Below, in pieces: positions 54,734-64,000 of a DNA stretch of 64,000 nt. Position 1 is the first letter of the stretch. Each line of letters opens with the position of its first letter. The DNA is taken from positions 48,328,047 to 48,392,046 of the forward strand of contig CM051024.1 of NCBI GenBank assembly GCA_027627225.1, given 5' to 3'. The translations under genes and the position numbers were made by a program. The notes beneath the pieces were generated by a model. It ran no database searches, was not told where the DNA came from, and worked only from the letters and a program-made list of their open reading frames with translations. The DNA comes from Congeria kusceri (lineage: Eukaryota; Mollusca; Bivalvia; Myida; Dreissenidae).

Positions 54734-55596
54734 TTGCCAGCCTCACAAACGTACAGTAACTGAAACAGAACACGGCGTTGATGAATGTATTGATAAAATA
54801 ATGACGTAATTCTGAATTCTATCCCTTTTAAAATCAGTTCGGAAAACACGCTTCGCATAAGGATTTGAGGGCGGAAGCATTCTCTTAAAATCTACTAATA
54901 AGAGCCTTTTTGTCATGGAGGTATTTTTAATTAGTAAATTATTAAGTTCCATCGGTACGACTGACGTTAAATGATATCGTTTTACCGATTATCCGATTAT
55001 TTCTGGCTTGCACTGAATAGTAAGCAGTCCTGCCGTGCCAACAGCTTGTAATTTAAACAAACGGCCAATGAATATAGCATTGTTCTTTATATGCAGTGTA
55101 CGTAATGATTACCTCTTCTTCGGAGCGGCATATTGGTTTAGACCAACTTAACCAAATCTACGTAAATTCAGACTGGTTTCTACAAATAGCTAACGTGCGT
55201 TATGCTTTTATTTCTACACGATATTAGATTCAAATGATAACAAAGTAATTATTTATTAAGTAGCTGTATACTTTTGCTAAAATAAATCAATCAGTTAAAC
55301 GGGGTTAATTAAGTTTTAATACAGAAAACTACAGCATATTAATTTAGGTGAAGTATTTATACACAATTTTGCATCATATGGAATTGTAATTAATATTTAT
55401 AAAATTCAAATAATAACTTTAAAGTTCAGTAAACATTTTAATCATAACGAATAGTAAAAACTTTAGCAAAGCCAAGTAAGCGCGATTTAAAAAAAAAAAA
55501 GGAATAATCGCAACGTACAAAAAGCTAGCAAACGAACATATTTGCCTAAAGGTAAATGTTTGACATCAGTCGGCAAAAAATTTCAAATATACACAA

Positions 55597-55990
55597 AGCG
55601 AAACTCCAGTTGCGACAGCAGGAGAGAATTCTTATTAGCAACCCGAGGTCCTTTATTTATGGCAAGTAACTAAATTGCCGAACAATTACACAGCACATCA
55701 CAAAAACACATTACAAACACTAAACACATATGAATTAAACTGGGGTGACCGCCTTGGAACGGTCAATGCAAAGCATTGGGTTTTTAAACCTGTTTACGTA
55801 AGCACGAACCTCACACTTGGCCTAGAATTATTCACCAAACATGTAAGTGTAAATAAAAATGAACCTCATAACATCGCAATTCAAATTCAACAGCAATGAA
55901 AGATAATACTATTCCATTTAACTACCATTGAATTACTCAATGCTAGATGCAAACCAGATTAGACGAATTACAGCTTTCTGAGGCACGATG
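55597..55990 (-). repeat. Dispersed repeat family B, copy 3 (inverted)
   Basis: Reverse complement of the 17085-17515 family: CAAAGCGAAACTCCAGTTGC, GTGACCGCCTTGGAACGGTC, CATCGCAATTCAAATTCAA, in the expected inverted order. Confidence 0.65.
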
Positions 55991-57059
55991 AAATTAAACA
56001 AACAACAAGTTTCAACTACATCTCGTCTTTTATATAAAGCTTTCAAGACCTAGCACCATATAGTTCAATTGGCATTTTCCGAAAATGCGAAAATCTGTGA
56101 ACAAATACCTTTAATTTACCGTTCTTCGTACATCACTGATCACAACATACCCTTATATTAGGCCGTTTTACTTACATCGTTGATCGCTCTATTGATATTA
56201 AATAAGGTTCAAAAAATACAGTAGGATAAAAATCTCTTGAAAATAATCAATAAATATTTTAAAATTTCAAAGGATCATATAGCTTGCTGTATGAATATAT
56301 TACGCTATTGCCGAATCTGCTAATTTAATATACAAATTTCGTTTGATACGTTTGATTTTTTCTGGTTAAGCAGCGATATAGAATAAAACAAATTTTAATA
56401 GAGCGTTTAACTAGTATTTAGTGAGAAATTATAAGCAAATTCTAATAAAAAGCGTCTGTTATCCTAGTTGTGTTTATGCTGACAAAATTATTTACATTTC
56501 TATCATCGTTCTTTTCATGATATCTTTAATTTTGCTTTCTTAGTCGAGTTGGTTGCACCTGATGTTAATCAATTTAACAACACACAATTACCAATAAAAA
56601 TCTATATGTTAAATTAGTATATAAAATTTTAATGTTATGTAAATCAATGCTTGATTAGATGCATGCATGCATGTTCTTTTAATATACGTACGTGCCAAAC
56701 GCCGTACACTAGTTCCACTAACAATATATACTTTTAAACGTTATGTATTTAAAGTTAAACTGTTAAAAATACGTGCATTCAGGATGGTAGATTCAAACAC
56801 TTAAGCGTCCTTTTCTTTATTAAAAAAAGCAGTTATGTCAAACGATCAATGAAGAAATAATACTTCCCAATCGAAATGCAGAACTACTTAAATGTGAATT
56901 AATGATGTCACGTGACTATGCGTTTAAGTATGCTAAGTTCTTACATGTATCCTGCCCGAAACCCGCTTGTGATTTTTCAATAATATTATATTCTTCTGCC
57001 CAAGCATCTATTCGTTCGGGTTGTTTTTTTTTTGCAAGACAATGTTTTGTGCATTACAT

Positions 57060-57560
57060 TGATTTATGAGATTCCCTATAAGTACTTGGCTAATGTCTGA
57101 TACCCGATTTGAAAATTGGCACTATAATACTTTCTCTCCAAGAGTCTGGAAAAATACCTGTGTCTAGAACTTGATTAAAAAGCTGACACAAAATAGGTAT
57201 AATATCTTGTGTGTGTTCAAATAAACTTCGGCCCCTATGCCATCAATGCCGTGCGATTTACCTAGTTTTAATTTGCTATTGCTGTTTCGTATATCAGCGT
57301 TTGTTACAGATCTATTTAAATAGTATGTATTTTCCATGCTAGGACCGTCTATATCACTTAAGTCGAGTATATCTATAGTATTTTGGTCTTCTTCATTCAG
57401 TAACGAGCGGAAATGCGTCATCCAACTATTCGCGGTTATAACGTTCGTCTCTGATTTCAACCTTCTTGACCATTTTACTAGTCGCCAGAATGTTTTGAGG
57501 TTATTACGAGCTTACACTATTCCGGGCGAAGCGTTTCTTTATTTTATGCGATAAAGATTT
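57060..57560 (-). pseudogene. LINE reverse transcriptase relic
   Basis: Minus strand reads NSWMTHFRSLLNEEDQNT, KLKLGKSHGIDGIGAEVY, and after stops and frameshifts PDSWREKVL-like sequence. This is the linker plus first RT motif (K..KSPG.DGI..E..) of a non-LTR element. Too decayed to be active. Confidence 0.7.
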
Positions 57561-58949
57561 CGCTTTACAAATGATTTTAGAAGACGTTCGATCAGTTTTA
57601 TAATTTATAAAATCAAAATTAATATTTGTCTTTTCAATAGATGTAACTAGTTACAACTGTACAAATTTATTTCGTAAACGTGTGATAAGGTTCTATACCT
57701 TACCAAGGGAACTAACCACTGCACATACTAGTATGTGGCAAACTGTTCCTCCCAAGAGTTATCTAAAAACATAAAGCTTAAATACAAAATTACAAGCTAG
57801 ATAACGACATCATCGTCTATGGGTATGGGACTATAACTGGTCGTTTTAGAAAAGATGAACGGTTTGTATACCCTCAAAGTAGATATCTACTTACCGGTTA
57901 TGAATGTAGCACATAATCAAAACATAAATGAAGAACCATAACACCGCAGACCTCCGCAAAGCTCCTCATTCCCCCACATGTTGTGCAAATATACGGTATA
58001 ATGTTTCACCCCTCCATCAATAATAAAGAATCGTATACAAAATTATTTGTTCCAGAAGTCTATCCGGACCACCGCCAAGAGGTAATTATTTGTCCTTAAC
58101 CTATTTTAACTTTCCCAATAAAGTTCATGCAAAATCCGTTGATAACTTAAAGTTTATAATTCTCAAACAGACAAACAGACAAACAAAAACTGGCAAAAAC
58201 AGAAAATCATTTGCGGGGGATAAATCAGATCCTAAAAGGAAAAATGAAATAAAATGTAATATTTAAAGTGACCGTTTTATCTATACGATGTACTACTAAT
58301 TTTGACTTAACAATATACACGTTTGGCACCGAGAATTAGTTAACAAGTTAACTTCATTTATACAGTCCTTAACATTTTAAAGCAACAATTTTGGCATTTT
58401 TAACATTTTTAACATTTGACAAAGTAATTGTGTCACAGCAAGTGTAATACATAATGCATTATGTTTCACTGTATCGTATGCCTTTTTTCGCAATCAATGA
58501 ATGCACACTATAATTTTTAATTGCTGTACGCATTTTTAGAATAGCTGTATGCAATATAAAAATACAATCAAGTGTACTTCTATTGCACACAAATACCGAT
58601 CAAGAATGGTGACTGCACAGAAGGTTGAATAAACCGTTGATATGCATGCAAGACAGAACGTATCCTAAACAGTTTGATAATGTATTTTGATTTCTGATAG
58701 ATTGATCAATTCATGATTCACATGTATCATTCAAACAGTTAAGTGTGAGCAATACAGTTTAATAAATCATTTCAAAACTGTTCTGTTTTTCACCGTTTTT
58801 AATATCCTTGTTTGTTTTAACCAATACGAAGAATATTACCCCTGCGCTGCCCCAAAACAATGTTTTCCGATCCGTGGCAGTTATAACACTTATCATTTAG
58901 TAGAAAATAACGTAAAGTCATTAAATAAGTATTGATCATACGCTTTTCA

Positions 58950-59510
58950 GTGAAATATATATGTTTATTGGTGAAATAAATGCTTATATTTTCACTCTTG
59001 GAGCAGTGAACATATAAGATTTGGTATTTTCACTGCAGTGAAAATATAACATAAAACGCAATATTTTTTATCAAAGCATCGATCAAGTATACGTTAACCT
59101 CCCTTGGCAAATGTGTATACATGTACAGTATTCACATACATTTGTTTACAGAAAACTCATGATACAATTCAACAAAAATATAATTTAGCGACAACGACGC
59201 ACAAATTATGGCACTTTTTTCCCACCATACTTGTGATTTTGGAATCATTTATGAATCATTTTTATGACGTCAGAACACACAACCGTGTGACGTTTAAGCT
59301 TATCTGGCGGAATTGTATTGTCCAAAAGCATACAATAAAAATAAAATTGTTGATTTCAGTGAATGATCGAATATTTATTTCACTCGTGGTCATAGAAAAC
59401 TATATTTTTCACGAGTGGCGTAGCAGAAAACTATATTTTCATGAAAATATTTTTTTAATGACCACTCGTGAAATAAAATTCGATCATTCACCGAAATCAA
59501 CAAATATCCT
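58950..59510. repeat. Dispersed repeat family C, copy 1, with long hairpin
   Basis: Shares TTTTCACTGCAGTG, ATGTACAGTATTCACATACA and ATTTATGACGT-type blocks with 63120-63505. The right end forms a hairpin, arms 59346-59393 and 59458-59505. Confidence 0.6.
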
Positions 59511-60726
59511 CTATGTATCTGTCTCTTAAAAGCAATTAATATCATATGCTCGTAGGATGAATACATTACATTTTAAAAGCACACAGATAATTACAAATGC
59601 AACGTTTAAGTATTAACTTTAAAATGCATGAATAATTGTATGTCTCTTATTTCATCTATCTATTCAAAAAATATTAGTAGTTTAACGTTCAAGAAATTCG
59701 CTATTATGTGAATGTGTCTCTCTACCTATGCGCTTTGAATAAATTATGTCATGCTCACATTACAACAGTCGATGTTTATTTTTTCATTGCCACTCGTGTA
59801 TGTACATAATAGCCTATTATTTAAAAATATAGCAAAAACATTTGCTTAAAAGATTACAGTTAATTTTGGACTGTACGTTAACTACATACATATTGTAATT
59901 ATTACGAGTAAAATATTATTCGAATGAGTTATAGATATTTAACTGAAATGCAGATTATTCAGATTATTTATTCTGAAAGACGGAGATTGTAAGTTTACTA
60001 TGACACAGAACAAGGAACATTTTGGTGAAATCGGAAACATACACACACTTAAAAGCTATGTTTTTTTTATAAATTTTTATTTCACCAAACTTCCTGATTA
60101 ATTTTTATCAGGACCAGCAGGTGTGTATATCTTTTTATGTTCTTAAAACGAAATATGAAATATGAACTTTCTAAGTCAATTACGAATGTGTTGCACTCGC
60201 GATCAACAAGGATACAAATAATTTATTGTGAACATATAATTTAAGTATTATTTACTTACACCATTCCTAATATTAAATAGCAACAGTTGTTTATAGAATA
60301 ATCAACACTTTGTGTGTGTTAGTAATTACCGTTTACTAGTATTGTCTGACTTATGGAAAGTACAATACGACTGAAAAATGATGTGCAGTAGCCGAAAGAG
60401 TAAATGTCAGAAATTGATGACCACTAGACCATGACAGTTTGAAGAACATTTTAGAAATATAAACGCAAACAGTATTCTTAGCGGTATGTTTAATAGAGAA
60501 CTAGAAGATATGTGTAGATTTGGGTGTAAGATCGTGTTTTTTATTTGAGGAGTGTTCATAAAAATATATATATATTTATGATCACGAAGGAAATCAATGA
60601 CTATCTTACTCTGAAATCAACAGTTTTTCTTTTGATTTCTTTTCATTGTATTTTAGCCGGAGTTTTCAATGAAAAATCGCGGCATATAGATAAGCAAAAA
60701 CCGGTCGGTCGGGCGTTCGGTTGGAT

Positions 60727-60756
60727 GGGCGGGCGGGCGGGCGGGCGGGCGGGCGT
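60727..60756 (+). repeat. GGGC microsatellite
   Basis: Seven or so GGGC units at the left margin of the tandem array. Confidence 0.9.
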
Positions 60757-60779
60757 TGCGATATCGTTAACAATTTGCA

Positions 60780-62345
60780 TTAAAGATTCGTATTCGTGTC
60801 ATATTTTCAAAAGTTCTTGATCAATCTTCATGACTTTACGGAAATTGATAGTCCTCTACCAAACCCGTGAAAATTGTTCCTCTTCAATGCCATTTTCTTC
60901 TAAACCTATGGCTACATTTTCAAATAAGATTACACAAATGTTCCTTTAGTGTTCCTCTACCAAACCTTTTCAAATGGTTCCGCCTCACTGCACAAAATGG
61001 CCGCTGGAGCTAAAAATATAATGTGCTTTAAAGTTTCGTATTCCTGTCATATTTTCAAAAGTTTTTCGTCAATCTTCATGAAACTTTACAGAAATAATTT
61101 TTGGATAGTCCTGTACCAGACTTGTGAAAATGGTTCCGCTTCACTCCACAGGAAGGCCGCCAGAGCTAATAATAGAATTATGTATAAACGCCATTTTCTT
61201 CTAAACATATGGCTGGATTTTCAAATACTTTTACACAAACATTTCTAACGTGTTCCTCTACCAATCTTATTAAAATGATTCCGCCTCACTGCACACAATG
61301 ACCACTAGAGTAAAAAAAGGAATGTGTGTTAAAGTTGTGTAATTCTGTCATATTTTCTAAAGTTCTTGATCAATCTTGATGAAACTTTACACTCTACCAA
61401 ACTTATTCCAATGTTTCCTCCTCACTGCACAAAATGGCCACTAGAGCTAAGAATAAAATATGCGGTAAAGTTTTGTTTTCCTGTCATATTTTTAAAAGTT
61501 CTTGGTCAATCTTCATGAAACTGTACCGAAGTTTTCCTTGGATGGTTCTCTACCAAACCTGTGAAAATAGTTTCGCTTCGCTGCACAAGATGGCCGCCAG
61601 AGCTAAAAACAAAAATATGTCTAAATGTTAATTTCTTCTAGACCTATGGCTAGATTTTCAAATAATTTCACACCAATGTTCGTTTAGTAGTTTTCTACCA
61701 AACTTATTCAAATGGTTCGACCTCACTGCACAAAATGGCCACTAAAGCTAAAAATACAATTTGCGTTATGGTTGTGTATTCCTGTCATATTTTTAAAAGT
61801 TCTTGGTCAATCTTCATGAAACTGTAGAGAAGTGTTCCTTGGATAGTCCTCTACCAAACCTGTGAAAATAGTTCCGCTTCACTGCAAAAGATGGCCACCA
61901 GAGCTAATAATAAAAATATGTCTAAATGCCAATTTCTTCTAGACCTATGGCTGGATTTTTAAATAATTAAAAAAAATGTTTGTTAAGTGTTTTTTTACGA
62001 AACATATTCAAATGGTTTCGCCTCACTGCACTAAATGGCCTCTAGAGCTAAAAATAGAATTTGCGTTAAAGTTTTGTATTCCTGTCACATTTTCAAAAGT
62101 TCTTAATCAATCTTAATGAAACTTTACACAAATGTTCCTTGGATGGTCCTCTATCAAACCTGTGAAAATGGTCTAAACGCTAATTTATGTTTAAAATAAT
62201 TTCACACAAATGTTTGTTAGGTGGTCCACTACCAAAATAATTCAAATGGTTCCACTTCACTGCACAAACGACCGCTAGAGCTATAAATAGAATTTGTGTG
62301 AAAGTGTTGTATTCCCGCCATATTTCAAAAGTTCTTGGTCAAAAT
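60780..62345. repeat. Tandem array of about 300-bp units
   Basis: About five diverged units, each with TCAATCTTCATGAAACT (60826, 61070, 61375, 61512, 61812, 62110), CTCTACCAAACCTGTGAAAA and CACTGCACAAAATGGCC. Non-coding; the ORFs across it are incidental. Confidence 0.75.
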
Positions 62346-63119
62346 AAAGCTGTTTCTAGTCCAAACTTTTTTACCATTTTATTTTGAGACCAAATTTTTG
62401 CCACGTCTCACCAGCGTTCGTGAATGAAGGAAATATACAAACGTTCTATGATTTCGTATTTTGAATATTTTAATTGAAAAGACGGTTTATTGGTAAGAGC
62501 TGGATTCACATATCGAGACGAGTTTCTAATACGTTACCTTATTTATTTTGGCCTTAGAATATGTCAGCAGCCGAGCAGAAAAAAAATACCTCAACCTGTC
62601 GATGACACTTGTGTGTCCAAGATAAAATAAAGAAACATCAATCTCATTATCGATTTATTCATGATTTCTCAGTAGTGTCTAAGTGGAAGGGATATCGATA
62701 TATTCATTTTTGGTAGTCAAAGGGAATGTACAATATCATCGGATAACTTTAGGATAAAGATTGTATGTTCTACAAGACCCCACAAAATTCAATAAATAAA
62801 ATTTCCATGGGTCAGCCCGCCGCCCTCCGCCCCCCCCCCCCGCCCCCCACCCCTTGGGGAAAAATATTGATAGGTATTGATAGGTGCTTAAGCACGCTGG
62901 CTTCCGGCCATTGGAGCTTACAACTGTAAATGGTGATAATTGATTAACAATTTCATAATTACATGTATAACCATTCTTTTGGGGATATATGTAATAGCTC
63001 CTCATAATCATTTTTGTAACCCTTATAATATGCACGTGAATTTCAGGAAATTTCGCTTGTAAATAAATGCACATTGTACCCTTCTGTGTTCGAAAATAGG
63101 CTGTGCGACAAAACAGGTT

Positions 63120-63505
63120 GTAAAGTGAAGTTTATTGGTGAAATAAAATTTGATGTTGCTTATATATTTATACAGTAAAATTTTAATGTTTAGATTTTCA
63201 CTGCAGTGCAAATATAAGATAAAACGGACAATTTGTCTATAAATAACATAACACTAGTGGTTTACCTACCTTGGTAATTATATATAAATGTACAGTATAC
63301 ACATACATGCACACCAGAAAACACGTTATAAAATTCAACAAAAAAATAAATAAATGACAACGAGAATGAAAATATTGCAATATTTTCCCGCAATATTAAT
63401 GAGCGACAATATTTTAATCATTTATGACGTTATTTATACACGAACTTGTAACGTTTAACCGCTCGTGAACAAAATTTGATCATTCACTGAAATCAACAGA
63501 TATTC
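63120..63505. repeat. Dispersed repeat family C, copy 2
   Basis: Same block order as 58950-59510 (GGTGAAATAAA, TTTTCACTGCAGTG, ATGTACAGTATACACATACA, TTTGATCATTCACTGAAATC) but lacking the hairpin's first arm. Confidence 0.55.
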
Positions 63506-64000
63506 TATAACAATCAACATTATCCATACAGCTCACACATGTTACGGTTGCGTTAATCACCTGAATAATTAGTCAATCTAGTCTTGTTTGATATAATATA
63601 AAACAATAATAAAAATAAATAATACCTCTAAAAATTCGTATCCCAGTATTAAAATACTAAACACCAGACGAATTAAGAAGATAATAATACTTGGCTATAA
63701 AATGTTATTTCATTTAAGACTAAAATCGTTGATCTCAAAGTTATTGCATGATTGCGTATGAATCAAATGTCAACTGTATTGAAAGAGCAAGGTTGAAAGC
63801 AATTGTTATGATGTCAAATGTATACAGGGCATGTCACGCTCTACCGGTTAGGTTTAGATAATAAACATTAAATGACACTTGTTAAAAGAAATATAATCAG
63901 GTGAAGTTTTGTGCTCATGTTTTATAGATACGATTTGATTAATGAACTAACATTTTTGTCCTCAACTACGACATTTTTAATTTGTCTACTTTTTTTCTAC

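Larger units (their letters stand above)
54734..64000. other. Upstream/intergenic DNA, no supported gene
   Basis: No open frame with recognisable domains or splice logic. Contains a family B repeat (55597-55990), an isolated TIR-family-A-like end near 56090-56115, a LINE relic (57060-57560), a hairpin-bearing repeat (58950-59510) with a second copy (63120-63505), and a tandem array (60780-62345). The promoter of the large gene should lie just upstream of 54733, but no clear TATA box was seen. Confidence 0.65.

Noticed and set aside
59104..59529. Plus-strand ORF of 141 codons
   Set aside because: Falls across the family C repeat and its hairpin; composition is repeat-like, no domain.
1..64000. 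Operons, CRISPR arrays, bacterial-type genes
   Set aside because: Nothing of the kind is present; the direct repeats are irregular tandem arrays and the genes are intron-split.

Overview
The window looks like metazoan nuclear DNA, most likely from a mollusc and probably a bivalve. The evidence is intron-rich genes with GT-AG splice sites, AT-rich introns full of short inverted-repeat elements, tandem repeats and tRNA-derived SINEs, and lineage-typical extracellular modules. The phylum and class are inferences; no species marker is visible.

The window is dominated by one very large minus-strand gene running from a signal-peptide exon at 54733 down to a stop codon at 61-63. I could thread about 66 exons by splice sites and reading phase, coding for roughly 3,600 residues. 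Domain order is: signal peptide; eight SRCR domains interleaved with five Sushi/CCP domains; seven further tandem Sushi domains; an EB-like cysteine module; NIDO; AMOP; VWD with a GDPH motif; about twenty EGF-like domains; SEA; one transmembrane helix; a cytoplasmic tail of about 70 residues spread over three exons. The NIDO-AMOP-VWD-EGF-TM half is the MUC4-type core. The SRCR/Sushi half resembles scavenger-receptor/complement-type recognition proteins. A large membrane receptor or adhesion/mucin-like molecule is the natural inference.

Region by region: 61-3785 holds tail, TM and SEA exons. 3902-11944 holds EGF exons, one of which (8039-8133) is frameshifted. 12223-16205 and 20057-20178 hold post-VWD, VWD, AMOP and NIDO exons. 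20533-25070 holds the EB and Sushi exons and SRCR8. 25470-32116 is a 6.6-kb intron opened by a 4.2-kb RNase-H-bearing non-LTR retrotransposon (minus strand, 12-bp target-site duplication, one late stop codon) next to an older plus-strand LINE relic. 32117-54733 holds the SRCR/Sushi exons with long introns. 54734-64000 is upstream DNA with no gene I can support, only a LINE relic, dispersed repeats, a hairpin and a tandem array of about 300-bp units.

Three places in the gene model do not fit the otherwise unbroken phase chain: the third SRCR domain (46880-47036 to 44164-44327, acceptor reads AC), the broken EGF exon at 8133-8039, and the donor of the first SEA exon. A GC donor also occurs at 11508-11509. 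These are flagged rather than smoothed over.
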